Source of the DNA: CAZXMB01 sp964641715
GTDB taxonomy: Bacteria > Desulfobacterota > BSN033 > UBA1163
Assembly: GCA_964641715.1 (NCBI GenBank)
Contig: CAZXMB010000048.1
Coordinates: forward strand, 1 to 18,926
Length of the DNA: 18,926 nt
Direction: 5' to 3'
In this document: positions 1 to 7,900 of the stretch, one piece after another
Layout: each line of letters begins with the position of its first letter
Position numbering within the stretch: the stretch's first letter is position 1
Position numbers and translations under genes: made by a program
Notes under the pieces: model-generated
The model's database searches: none
What the model was told of the DNA's origin: nothing
The model's input: only the letters and a program-made list of their open reading frames with translations

Positions 1-16
1 AAAAATCAGAGGGGTC

Positions 17-44
17 TTGACGGTGAGGTGTTTAAAAAGATAAT
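17..44 (+). promoter_or_regulatory. possible sigma70 promoter before xseB
   Basis: TTGACG (17-22) and GATAAT (39-44) are separated by 16 bases; each matches the consensus at five of six positions. Transcription would begin near base 51, about 20 bases before the xseB start. The frame beginning at base 1 is open to the TGA at 88-90, so bases 1-90 could instead hold the 3' end of an upstream gene; I do not recognise its translation. The promoter is a visual call only. Confidence 0.35.
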
Positions 45-70
45 ATTTAATATTAATCTGGAGATTAAAA

Positions 71-382
71 ATGCCAAAGGAAAAGTTTGAGGATGCATTG
101 AAGAAACTCGAGAAGATAGTTACAAGATTGGAAGAAGGGGAGATTTCCCTCGAGGAATCATTGAAACTTTTTGAAGAAGGAATTAAGCTTTCCCATTTCT
201 GTAATCAAAAGCTGGATGAGGCCGAGAAGAAAGTTGAGATTTTAATGAAGGGGAAGGAGGGAGTACTCAGACCCCATCCCTTTGATCCATCATCCAACTC
301 CGGGCGAGGTCCCTCGGATGACAGGGGACATGCCCTTTCGGCAAACTCAGGTCAAGAGACCTCTGAAGAAGACGAGGAATAG
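71..382 (+). CDS. xseB: exodeoxyribonuclease VII small subunit
   Basis: XseB is the small subunit of exonuclease VII; several copies bind the large XseA subunit and the complex degrades single-stranded DNA to oligonucleotides in the cytoplasm. The first 65 or so residues match the family: FEDALKKLEKIVTRLEEGEISLEESLKLFEEG, written here as consecutive blocks FEDALKKLEKIV and TRLEEGEISLEESLKLFEEG, then a helix ending in LDEAEKKVEIL. GGAG at 60-63 lies 7 bases before the ATG. At 103 residues it is longer than the usual 70-85: residues from about 66 on are a polar, acidic tail with no family similarity, ending in EEDEE. XseA is not visible and may lie just upstream. It heads the isoprenoid cluster, as is common in deltaproteobacteria. 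Confidence 0.93.
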   Translation: MPKEKFEDALKKLEKIVTRLEEGEISLEESLKLFEEGIKLSHFCNQKLDEAEKKVEILMKGKEGVLRPHPFDPSSNSGRGPSDDRGHALSANSGQETSEEDEE

Positions 383-443
383 AAATCCGAAATTCGAGAC
401 AAGGACGAAACATTCTTCAGAGATCATTCCGTAACCTGTACGA

Positions 444-1343
444 ATGGATATTTTAAGGTATCTTCAAGAGAAGAAAAAGAGGGTGGACTCCATGCTGGAG
501 AAATACTTTCTTGTTCTTCCAGCCAGCAGCGACGAAATGGAGTTTTCAAATGCCCTTCAGAAGGCCATGCGGTATAGCCTCCTTAACGGAGGGAAGAGAC
601 TCCGGCCCATTCTCTGCATTGCTTCGTTTGAGGCGGTGGGAGGGAGAGGGGAGGGGATTGATCCCTTTGCCTGCGCGATCGAGATGATCCACACCTACTC
701 TCTTATTCACGATGATCTTCCCGCCATTGACAACGATGACTATCGGAGGGGAAAACCCACCTGCCATAAGGTTTTTGGAGAGGCGATAGGGATTTTGGCC
801 GGGGATGCACTTCTCACGGAAGCCTTCAAATGGATGACCGACCCTTTCTCAAATGATGCGAGGGTTGTTCTTGAGATCATTAATGAGGTGGCTCAAGCAG
901 CTGGCATTTTGGGAATGATCAGCGGGCAGGTGCTGGATATCCAATCGGAAGGAAAGAGAGTTGATCTCCCCACACTGCAATCCATCCACACCCTTAAGAC
1001 CGGAGCGCTCATCAGGGCGTCCGTTCGTGCGGGAGTGAAGTTGGGCGGGGGAAGTGATGAAATCATCAGGGCCTTCACTCATTACGGAGAGAAGATCGGT
1101 CTTGCTTTCCAGGTGGTTGACGACATTCTGAATGTGGAAGGCAACAGGGAGAGGCTCGGAAAGAATATCGGAAGTGATCTCTCCCGTAGAAAAGCCACTT
1201 ATCCATCCGTCGTCGGCCTGGAAGAATCAAAAAAGAGGGCAGAGGAGCTGATAGAGTCAGCCATTGATGCATTAAGCTCCTTTGGACCCGAGGCAGAACC
1301 CCTGAGAGGGATTGCCCGGTTTATCGTGGCAAGGGATTATTGA
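444..1343 (+). CDS. ispA: short-chain prenyl diphosphate synthase (farnesyl/geranylgeranyl type)
   Basis: This cytoplasmic enzyme condenses isopentenyl diphosphate with allylic diphosphates to make farnesyl (or geranylgeranyl) diphosphate for quinones and undecaprenyl carriers. The 299 residues have the family's usual length. GGKRLRP (about 49-55) binds substrate. The first aspartate-rich motif is HDDLPAIDNDD (89-99), followed by RRGKPTCHK. The second is FQVVDDILNVEG (222-233), where the usual last Asp of DDxxD is Asn230. The N-terminus (MDILRYLQEKKKRVD) fits the family start, so ATG 444 was kept although no good ribosome site precedes it; ATG 492 has a better one (GAGGGTGG) but would remove conserved sequence. 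Product chain length cannot be fixed from sequence alone. It ends 3 bases before dxs. Confidence 0.93.
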   Translation: MDILRYLQEKKKRVDSMLEKYFLVLPASSDEMEFSNALQKAMRYSLLNGGKRLRPILCIASFEAVGGRGEGIDPFACAIEMIHTYSLIHDDLPAIDNDDYRRGKPTCHKVFGEAIGILAGDALLTEAFKWMTDPFSNDARVVLEIINEVAQAAGILGMISGQVLDIQSEGKRVDLPTLQSIHTLKTGALIRASVRAGVKLGGGSDEIIRAFTHYGEKIGLAFQVVDDILNVEGNRERLGKNIGSDLSRRKATYPSVVGLEESKKRAEELIESAIDALSSFGPEAEPLRGIARFIVARDY

Positions 1344-1346
1344 TCC

Positions 1347-3296
1347 ATGGGCAGGTTATTAGAACGGATCCACCATCCGGAAGATATCAAGAGGCTCGAT
1401 CTTGAAGAGTTAGCCGGCCTCTGCGGTGAGATCCGTGAGGAGATCATCTCCACAGTCTCCCGAACGGGCGGGCATCTTGCTTCCAATCTGGGGGTCGTGG
1501 AGTTGACCGTTATCCTCCACTATATCTTTGATCTTCCTCAGGATAAATTGGTTTGGGATGTGGGCCATCAAAGTTATTGTCATAAACTCCTTACCGGCAG
1601 GCAAGAGCTTTTTCATACCCTGAGGCAATACCAAGGCCTCAGCGGTTTTCCGAAAAGGGACGAGAGCCCTTTTGACACCTTTGATTCTGGTCATAGCGGC
1701 ACTTCCATTTCGGCCGCCCTGGGAATGGCGGAGGCCAAAAGGAAGAAAGGCGAAAGAGGAAGGGTGATCGCCATCATTGGGGATGGCTCCATGACCGCAG
1801 GTCTCGCCTTTGAGGGGCTCAATCAGGCGGGACATATCGATGAGGATCTAATCGTCATTTTAAATGATAATGAGATGTCCATCTCTCCCAATGTGGGGGC
1901 CCTTTCTTCTTATCTGAACCGGTTGATGACCGGTCAGTTTGTCAATCGCTTCCGTGATGAGATGAAGGCCTTTCTCGAGACCATCCCGAGTGTTGGAAAA
2001 TCTGTACTCCGTTTTGCCAAACAGGCGGAGGAGTCCCTGAAGGGGCTTTTAATGCCAGGGCTTCTCTTTGAGGAGTTGGGTTTGAAATACATTGGACCCA
2101 TTGACGGGCACCGTCTTGACTACCTGATCGAGACATTCCAGAATATTAAAAAACTGAAAGGACCTATTCTGGTCCATGTCATTACGAAAAAAGGAAAAGG
2201 ATATGGTCTGGCAGAAAAGGATCCCTCTCGCTTTCACAGCGTTACGCCATTTTATATTGACACAGGAGAACCCAAGCAGTCAAAGGCTCAAAACCCTCCC
2301 GCTTATACCCAGGTCTTTGGTGAAACCCTCTGCCGATTAGCGAAAGAGGACCGGCGGATCGTAGCCATTACGGCGGCGATGCAGAGCGGAACAGGGCTGG
2401 AGGAGTTTTCAAGGAAATTTCCTGATCGGTTCTATGATATCGGCATTGCAGAGCAGCATGCGGTCACCTTTGCGGCCGGTCTTGCCCTGGAAGGCCTGAA
2501 GCCCGTGGTGGCCATCTATTCCACCTTCCTGCAGAGAGCCTATGATCAGGTCCTTCAGGATGTGTGCCTCCAGAATCTTCCGGTCGTCTTTGCACTCGAT
2601 CGAGGCGGAATTGTCGGAGAGGATGGCCCCACTCACCATGGTCTTTTCGACTTCTCCTATCTCAGGCATATCCCCAATCTGTCGATCATGGTCCCCAGGG
2701 ATGAAAATGAATTTCAACATATGATCAAGACCGCACTGGATTGTTCCGGGCCTGTGGCCTTTCGATACCCGAGATCAAGGGGAGTAGGTGTGAGGAGGGA
2801 AGAGGAACTTAAGTCCCTGGAGATCGGCAGGGGAGAGATCCTGCGGGAAGGCAACGATGCCCTCATCATCGCTATTGGCTCCACGGTTTACCCTTCTCTT
2901 CATGCGGCAGACCGCCTGGAAGAGATCGGGATCCATGTGGCGGTCATCAACGGCCGATTCCTGAAGCCGCTGGACGGAGATCTCCTGTGCGAATGGGCAA
3001 AAAGGATCGGAATGGTTGTCACCGTTGAGGAGAATGTGCTTCAGGGAGGGTTCGGGAGTGCGGTCCTTGAGTTGTTTCAGGAGAGGGGTCTTTCCTCGGT
3101 TCAGGTGAAACGTCTGGGAATCCCTGATCTTTTTGTGGAACACGGGCCTCAATCCCTTCTCAGGGAAAAATATGGAATCGATGAGAAGGGTATCTTTAAA
3201 GAGCTTAAGGAGATGATAGAGCAAAATAAATTGGATCCTTTTCATACGAATCAGGACCGATCTTTGGTGGTTCCTATCCATTTCAATCCTAAATAA
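1347..3296 (+). CDS. dxs: 1-deoxy-D-xylulose-5-phosphate synthase
   Basis: Dxs joins pyruvate and glyceraldehyde 3-phosphate, with thiamine diphosphate, to give DXP, the first step of the MEP isoprenoid pathway. All family landmarks are present in order: GGHLASNLG (41-49), GHQSYCHKLLTGR (73-85), GHSGTS (115-120), the thiamine-diphosphate motif GDGSMTAG to NDN (145-175), IGPIDGH (249-255), the catalytic Glu in IGIAEQHAVTFAAG (Glu369), and GEDGPTHHG. At 649 residues it is slightly longer than usual because of a 20-residue tail after the conserved C-terminal domain. It starts 3 bases after ispA, so the two are almost certainly co-transcribed and supply the same pathway. Confidence 0.97.
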   Translation: MGRLLERIHHPEDIKRLDLEELAGLCGEIREEIISTVSRTGGHLASNLGVVELTVILHYIFDLPQDKLVWDVGHQSYCHKLLTGRQELFHTLRQYQGLSGFPKRDESPFDTFDSGHSGTSISAALGMAEAKRKKGERGRVIAIIGDGSMTAGLAFEGLNQAGHIDEDLIVILNDNEMSISPNVGALSSYLNRLMTGQFVNRFRDEMKAFLETIPSVGKSVLRFAKQAEESLKGLLMPGLLFEELGLKYIGPIDGHRLDYLIETFQNIKKLKGPILVHVITKKGKGYGLAEKDPSRFHSVTPFYIDTGEPKQSKAQNPPAYTQVFGETLCRLAKEDRRIVAITAAMQSGTGLEEFSRKFPDRFYDIGIAEQHAVTFAAGLALEGLKPVVAIYSTFLQRAYDQVLQDVCLQNLPVVFALDRGGIVGEDGPTHHGLFDFSYLRHIPNLSIMVPRDENEFQHMIKTALDCSGPVAFRYPRSRGVGVRREEELKSLEIGRGEILREGNDALIIAIGSTVYPSLHAADRLEEIGIHVAVINGRFLKPLDGDLLCEWAKRIGMVVTVEENVLQGGFGSAVLELFQERGLSSVQVKRLGIPDLFVEHGPQSLLREKYGIDEKGIFKELKEMIEQNKLDPFHTNQDRSLVVPIHFNPK

Positions 3297-3301
3297 GTTT
3301 G

Positions 3302-3417
3302 ATCCGATGCGGATTCACCCACTCGGCCATGTAAAATCCCCCATTTGAAGGCGAGGCCAATGGGCAGGGCTCAGGGTGAACCCCGGGCATGCTTCGACCT
3401 TTAGGCCTCAGGGTCGA
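3302..3417 (+). other. structured gap between dxs and tlyA
   Basis: The stretch after dxs holds several inverted repeats: ATCCG/CGGAT (3302-3306/3310-3314), TTCACCC with GGGTGAA (3314-3320/3374-3380), an inner CCCATT/AATGGG (3340-3345/3359-3364) and TCGACC/GGTCGA (3394-3399/3412-3417). No T-run follows any of them, so none is a classic terminator. They could form a processed leader for tlyA or be chance. Confidence 0.3.
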
Positions 3418-3430
3418 GAGGTTCGCTCCC

Positions 3431-4171
3431 GTGATCCGAAAAGAAAGGCTGGATAAGCTCCTTCTGGAGAAGGGTCTCGTTCAGAGCAGGGAAAGGGCGA
3501 GGGCTTTCATTATGGAGGGAAAGGTGGTGGTTGAAGGAAAGACGATCGAGAAACCCGGAACCGAGGTGGATAAAGAGGCCCGGGTTTTTCTTCGTCAGGA
3601 GGATTATCCTTATGTGAGCCGAGGAGGCATGAAATTGGAGGGGGCGCTCAATAGATTTGGGATCGATCCAAGAGGGATGGTCGTGATGGATGTGGGTGCC
3701 TCCACAGGGGGGTTCACCGACTGTATTCTCCAAAGGGGAGCCCGAAAGGTCTATGCCGTAGATGTGGGTTACGGGCAGCTGGCATGGAAACTCCGAAAAA
3801 ATCCTCAGGTGGTGAATCTGGAGAGGAGAAACATACGAACCCTCACCCAGTCCGAAGTAGGGGAAAAAGTCGATCTGATCCTGATTGATACCTCTTTTAT
3901 TTCGGTTGAGAAATTCCTTCCCCATCTTCTCACCTTTTTAAAGGGGAAGGGCTCTCTGCTCATCCTGATCAAACCTCAATTTGAAGTGGGAAAGGGTGAG
4001 GTGGGGAAGGGCGGAGTGGTGAAGGATCCTGCTCTGCATCAGAAAGTGATCGAACGGCTCTCTGCGTTTAGCCGGGACCTTGGACTGCGTGTCCTCGGGG
4101 TGATCGAATCTCCCTTGCGGGGTCCGAAAGGAAATAAGGAATTTTTAATCTATTTGACAAAAGAAGATTGA
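3431..4171 (+). CDS. tlyA: TlyA family S4-domain RNA 2'-O-methyltransferase / hemolysin-like protein
   Basis: TlyA proteins join an N-terminal S4 RNA-binding domain to a FtsJ-like SAM methyltransferase; characterised members 2'-O-methylate 16S and 23S rRNA. Seen here: S4 domain (RLDKLLLEKGLVQSRERAR, about residues 5-23), the linker YVSRGGMKLEGAL, SAM-binding VMDVGASTGGFTDC, LILIDTSFISV and LIKPQFEVGKGEV. The K-D-K set expected of this fold (MKLEGAL, LIDTSF, LIKPQ) is present. I chose GTG 3431 because it places the S4 domain at the normal distance from the N-terminus and GAGAGG lies about 11 bases before it. The frame is open back to ATG 3389, but that adds 14 residues through a hairpin-rich stretch. 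Target RNA site is not deducible. Confidence 0.88.
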   Translation: MIRKERLDKLLLEKGLVQSRERARAFIMEGKVVVEGKTIEKPGTEVDKEARVFLRQEDYPYVSRGGMKLEGALNRFGIDPRGMVVMDVGASTGGFTDCILQRGARKVYAVDVGYGQLAWKLRKNPQVVNLERRNIRTLTQSEVGEKVDLILIDTSFISVEKFLPHLLTFLKGKGSLLILIKPQFEVGKGEVGKGGVVKDPALHQKVIERLSAFSRDLGLRVLGVIESPLRGPKGNKEFLIYLTKED

Positions 4172-4172
4172 G

Positions 4173-4718
4173 ATGGGACAAGTTAAGGAGCCAAAACCGG
4201 CTAAACTCTTTATGAGCCTGATCGCTTCTGAAGGTCAGTTCATCGAACAGGGAATCGAAAACCTGCGCCTGGATTTTGGCCCAGTCGATTTTATCAGTGA
4301 AAAATTTCCATTTGATATCACGGACTACTATTTCCCGGAAATGGGGAAAAATCTATTCCGTCACTTCATTACCTTTCAACGCCTCATTCTCAGAGAAACT
4401 CTTCCTGATATCAAACGGAGGACCAACCGTTTGGAGGAACAATATGCAAACCCGGACGGAAATCGGCGGATCAACATTGACCCGGGTTACATCTCCCCGG
4501 AACATGTCATTCTGGCCACCACCAAAGGCTATACCCATCGGCCCTACCTCCGGGATGGAATCTGGGCCGATTTAACGTTGGTCTTTCGGGACAGGTCCTT
4601 TCGGCCTTTGGAATGGACTTATCCCGATTACCGTGGGGAAAAAATCATACAACTCTTCAATCATCTCAGAAAAGTCTATCTGGAGAATCTCAGACAAGGG
4701 GAAGAACATCCATGTTAA
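4173..4718 (+). CDS. DUF4416 family protein
   Basis: A 181-residue protein recognised as DUF4416 from its N-terminal pattern: PKPAKLFMSLIASE, then FGPVDFISEKFPFDITDYYFPEMG and ITFQRLI, followed by HRPYLRDGIWADLTL and EWTYPDY near the C-terminus (longer runs are split here). The function of this family is unknown; it is cytoplasmic, with no signal peptide or membrane segment. The start lies 1 base after the tlyA stop and the end overlaps yicC by 7 bases, so it is translationally tied to both. Its constant placement next to RNA-related genes hints at nucleic-acid or translation-linked work, but that is inference from position only. Confidence 0.8.
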   Translation: MGQVKEPKPAKLFMSLIASEGQFIEQGIENLRLDFGPVDFISEKFPFDITDYYFPEMGKNLFRHFITFQRLILRETLPDIKRRTNRLEEQYANPDGNRRINIDPGYISPEHVILATTKGYTHRPYLRDGIWADLTLVFRDRSFRPLEWTYPDYRGEKIIQLFNHLRKVYLENLRQGEEHPC

Positions 4719-5590
4719 AATCGATGACAGGTTTCGGAAGAGGAGAAGGGGAGACGAGCCTGGGAAAAGTTCTGGTGGAATGCCGTTCGGTAAATCATCG
4801 TTACTGTGATATGAGCATCAAGCTTCCCAAACGACTTACCCCTTTTGAAAACCGGATCAAGGAGATGATCCGGTCTCTGGTTTCAAGAGGAAGAATTGAT
4901 GTATTACTTAAAATCGATTCTGGCGGAGAGGAGAGGACTCCGCTCACTGTGGATATTAAACTGGCGGAACAGTATGTTCGGGCCCTCCAGGCCCTGAAAG
5001 ATCAATTTCAGATCAAGGGTGAGATTACCCTTGATCTGCTGGCCTCTACAACGGATTTAATTACGGCGAAAGAGGAGTCTATCGATATCGAGCCTTACTG
5101 GCAGGAGATTGCCCCTATTCTGAAACGGTCTTTTGAAGCGATGGATGAGATGAAGCGGTCCGAAGGAGAGTCTCTCGCCCGAGACCTCCGGGGACGATTG
5201 GAACGGATAGGTGGGCAACTGGAGGAGATCAAGACACAATTCCCTTTCCATGTGGAGGCCTATCAAAATCGGCTGAGGGAGAAGCTTAAATCCCTGTTGG
5301 AGGGGATGGAAGTTGACCCCAATCGGTTTCAGCAGGAAGTGGCCTTTCTCGCAGAGCGGATCGATATCACAGAGGAAATCGTACGGGCAGAGAGCCATCT
5401 CAGACAATTAGTCGTCCTTCTCAGCGAGAAAGAACCTGTGGGCCGAAAGATGGACTTTCTGCTTCAGGAGATCAATCGAGAGGTGAACACGATCAGTTCG
5501 AAGGCCAATGATGCGGGGATTTCCCAAAGAGTGGTCGAGATCAAAAGCGAGCTGGAAAAGATTCGGGAACAGGTTCAGAATATAGAATAA
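4712..5590 (+). CDS. yicC: YicC/YloC family endoribonuclease
   Basis: Members of this family are cytoplasmic endoribonucleases. The family N-terminus MLKSMTGFGRGE and the C-terminal block GRKMDFLLQEINREVNTI-SSKANDAG (hyphen inserted) are both clear; the middle is helical and acidic. The ATG at 4712 gives 292 residues, the normal length. The same frame is open back to 4613, but that part is the out-of-frame end of the DUF4416 gene. The ribosome site AAGGGGAAG sits inside that gene and the two reading frames overlap by 7 bases. YicC followed by gmk and rpoZ is a common order in proteobacteria; in many relatives a small remA-like (DUF370) gene sits between yicC and gmk, and it is absent here. 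Confidence 0.92.
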   Translation: MLKSMTGFGRGEGETSLGKVLVECRSVNHRYCDMSIKLPKRLTPFENRIKEMIRSLVSRGRIDVLLKIDSGGEERTPLTVDIKLAEQYVRALQALKDQFQIKGEITLDLLASTTDLITAKEESIDIEPYWQEIAPILKRSFEAMDEMKRSEGESLARDLRGRLERIGGQLEEIKTQFPFHVEAYQNRLREKLKSLLEGMEVDPNRFQQEVAFLAERIDITEEIVRAESHLRQLVVLLSEKEPVGRKMDFLLQEINREVNTISSKANDAGISQRVVEIKSELEKIREQVQNIE

Positions 5591-5614
5591 CACGATTCCT
5601 TCTGAGGAGCGAAA

Positions 5615-6259
5615 ATGGAAGAGAAATATGGGAAGGGGATCCTTTTTGTGATCTCTGCACCCTCCGGGGCAGGGAAGACCACCCTCTCAAGGAGATTGAT
5701 CGAAGAATTACCCGGCCTACGATTTTCCGTCTCCTATACCACCCGACCTCCAAGGACCAATGAACGGGAGGCCGAAGACTACCATTTTATTCCTTTTGAT
5801 CTTTTCAAAAAAATGATCGATGGGGATGAATTCCTGGAGTGGGCGGAGGTTCTGGGGAATTATTATGGAACAGCCCGCATCCCTCTGGAAACCCTGGCCA
5901 GTGACGGGGTGGATTTAATTCTGGATATCGACACCCAGGGGGCGGGGAAGGTAAAAGAGCGTGTGAAACAGGCTGTCCTGATCTATCTCCTTCCGCCTTC
6001 CCTGAAAGCCCTTGAAGAGCGATTGGTGAAAAGAGGCTTGGATTCTCCGGCCCAGATTCGATATCGTCTGGCACATGCTAAAGAAGATATGAAAGAGGCG
6101 GCCGGATTCCAATATGTGATCGTCAACGAAAAGATCGAAGAGGCCTTGGAGATACTGAAGTCAATCATCACTGCTGAGCGATGCCGGAGAAGCAAGGACG
6201 AAGTCCTGAACAAAATCCAAAACGAATGGGAGGTAAAATATGGCAAGAGTTACTGTTGA
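5615..6259 (+). CDS. gmk: guanylate kinase
   Basis: Guanylate kinase phosphorylates GMP to GDP with ATP and is essential for guanine nucleotide supply. The P-loop is APSGAGKT (15-22), followed by the GMP-binding signatures SVSYTTRPPR and DYHFI, then FLEWAEVLGNYYGT, ILDIDTQGA and the lid RLAHAKEDM. At 214 residues it has the normal length. GAGGAG precedes the ATG by 5 bases. The last 20 bases overlap the start of rpoZ, so the rpoZ ribosome site (GGGAGG near 6228-6233) lies within gmk and the two are translationally coupled. Confidence 0.97.
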   Translation: MEEKYGKGILFVISAPSGAGKTTLSRRLIEELPGLRFSVSYTTRPPRTNEREAEDYHFIPFDLFKKMIDGDEFLEWAEVLGNYYGTARIPLETLASDGVDLILDIDTQGAGKVKERVKQAVLIYLLPPSLKALEERLVKRGLDSPAQIRYRLAHAKEDMKEAAGFQYVIVNEKIEEALEILKSIITAERCRRSKDEVLNKIQNEWEVKYGKSYC

Positions 6260-6467
6260 GGATTGTCTGAAAAAGGTGGAGAGCCGGTTTGCATTGGTCC
6301 TCCTCGCGGCAAGAAGGGCCAAGATGCTCATAAGAGGGGCGAAACCTCTCGTAGAAACAGATAACCGGCCTGTTGTCAATGCCCTTCGGGAAATTGCGGC
6401 AGGGAAGGTTAAATTTGTCGATCCCAGGGAAAAGGAGAAATTGAACCAGTCTCCTCACGATGAATGA
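6240..6467 (+). CDS. rpoZ: DNA-directed RNA polymerase omega subunit
   Basis: The omega subunit wraps the C-terminus of beta-prime and helps assemble RNA polymerase; in proteobacteria it is part of one ppGpp-binding site. This 75-residue protein has the family pattern MARVTVEDCLKKV, then RFALVLLAARRAKML and NRPVVNALREIAAGKV. The start is inside gmk and the stop overlaps the next gene by 4 bases (ATGA). In many proteobacteria the next gene is spoT/relA; here an HD protein of a different family takes that place. Confidence 0.95.
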   Translation: MARVTVEDCLKKVESRFALVLLAARRAKMLIRGAKPLVETDNRPVVNALREIAAGKVKFVDPREKEKLNQSPHDE

Positions 6468-7900
6468 TGAAGAGATCTTTCAGAAAAGAAAATGGAACTG
6501 AGAGAAGGTCATGGACAGGACTTATTGCAGATCCCATCTATCATTATATTGTAATGACTGACCGTGTGGAAGGGGAAAAGACGGAGAGGGATGTCCTTGA
6601 CCATCCCTGGATTCAACGCCTTCGCCGTATCTTCCAGCTTCAGAGCGCCCGCTGGGTCTTCCCCTCCGCAGAGCATACCCGATTCCAGCATTCCCTCGGG
6701 ACGATGTACCTCGCAGGGATCTTTTCCCAACAACTTTACCCTTCCCTGTATGATATTTTTAAAAACGAACTCCCTTCCTTTTGCTATATTGAGGAACTCC
6801 TTCGCCTGGCTGGCCTCCTTCACGATATCGGGCATGGCCCCTTCTGCCATTTCTTCGATGAACAATATCTTGCCCAATGGAAAATTAACCACGAGTCCAT
6901 CGGACAGCATATCATCCGTGAAAAGCTCTCTCCCATCTTAAAGGACATCCGGCGAAGCCCCTCAGGTCCTTTCAAAAAGTCAGAGGCCATTGATTCAGAA
7001 GAAGTTGCCTTCCTCATTAAAAGACCGGGAAGGCAGAAAGGCCAGAAGCATCAGGAGTGGTTAACCTGTCTGAGAAACCTCTTCAGGGGAATTTTTACTT
7101 TTGACAATATCGATTATGTGCTCCGGGATGCCTATATGACCGGCGTCTCTACCGGCCCCATCGACTGGCGCCGGCTTCTCTATTATACCTCATTCCGGAA
7201 GGAGGGATTGTTACTGGATAAAAGAGGGATGGATGCGCTGGCCATGTTTCTTAATGCCCGGCTCTATCTCTATTCAAATGTTTATTATCACCGGACCACC
7301 CGTTCAATTGACCTTCAACTTCAGGAGATATTCAGGGAGACGATGGAGATCCTCTGCCCCTTTCATCCCTTAAGAGAGATCGATCGTTACTTAGAGTTGA
7401 CCGATTGGTACCTGATGGAGAAGGTCCTCGATTGGAAGAACTCTCGATCGGCTCATGAAAGGCAGTTGGGAGAGAAGTGGGAGGAGGTGCTTTCAAGGAA
7501 ATTGAAATGGAGCAGTGTCTTCGAGGAAAAGCTGACCCTCAGGGAGATGGAGCTGGGGAGATCCATCTTTCTCAATCCTCAGGAAGTCAAGGAAAGGATG
7601 AGGGCCTTCCTGCCCAAGCGGCTCAAGGGAATTGCATTTCATGTGGATATGGCCCATCACGATCCAAGGCCTCTTAACCCGTGGCATGGGTCAGAAGGGA
7701 CTACCCTGCTCATCTATGACCCGGGAACCAGGCGGATTTCGAGGGAACCCCTCCGGAGACTCTTTCAATATATTCCAGCCAAGGTGGCCATCTGTCGGGT
7801 CTATGCCACCACCCATCGCTATGACAAGGAATTGTCCAAAGCAGCCCGACGGGCCCTCGCCTTAGAGGGATATGAGGAGGCTTTTGAGACCAATGTCTAA
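6464..7900 (+). CDS. HD-domain phosphohydrolase (COG1078-like, dNTPase-related)
   Basis: This 478-residue protein resembles the HD superfamily group that contains bacterial YwfO-like proteins and SAMHD1-type dNTP triphosphohydrolases. The metal site is readable: His76 in HTRFQHSLG, His120-Asp121 in LLHDIGHGPF (118-127) and an Asp in FDNIDYVLRDAYMTG (213-227). The start DPIYHYI and PWIQRLRRIFQLQ are typical of the family. The C-terminal half is helical with no other named domain. It begins in the ATGA overlap with rpoZ, so its translation is tied to that of omega. A role in dNTP or other nucleotide hydrolysis follows from the family; the actual substrate is unknown. Confidence 0.85.
   Translation: MMKRSFRKENGTERRSWTGLIADPIYHYIVMTDRVEGEKTERDVLDHPWIQRLRRIFQLQSARWVFPSAEHTRFQHSLGTMYLAGIFSQQLYPSLYDIFKNELPSFCYIEELLRLAGLLHDIGHGPFCHFFDEQYLAQWKINHESIGQHIIREKLSPILKDIRRSPSGPFKKSEAIDSEEVAFLIKRPGRQKGQKHQEWLTCLRNLFRGIFTFDNIDYVLRDAYMTGVSTGPIDWRRLLYYTSFRKEGLLLDKRGMDALAMFLNARLYLYSNVYYHRTTRSIDLQLQEIFRETMEILCPFHPLREIDRYLELTDWYLMEKVLDWKNSRSAHERQLGEKWEEVLSRKLKWSSVFEEKLTLREMELGRSIFLNPQEVKERMRAFLPKRLKGIAFHVDMAHHDPRPLNPWHGSEGTTLLIYDPGTRRISREPLRRLFQYIPAKVAICRVYATTHRYDKELSKAARRALALEGYEEAFETNV

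Noticed and set aside
1410..3281. Long minus-strand open frames across dxs
   Set aside because: They are antisense shadows of a strongly conserved gene, with no family similarity or ribosome sites.
3389..3430. ATG 3389 as the TlyA start
   Set aside because: It adds 14 residues unlike the family, passes through a hairpin and lacks a ribosome site; GTG 3431 fits better.
4613..4711. Longer YicC start at 4613
   Set aside because: The extra 33 residues are the DUF4416 gene read in another frame; family proteins start at MLKSMTGFG.
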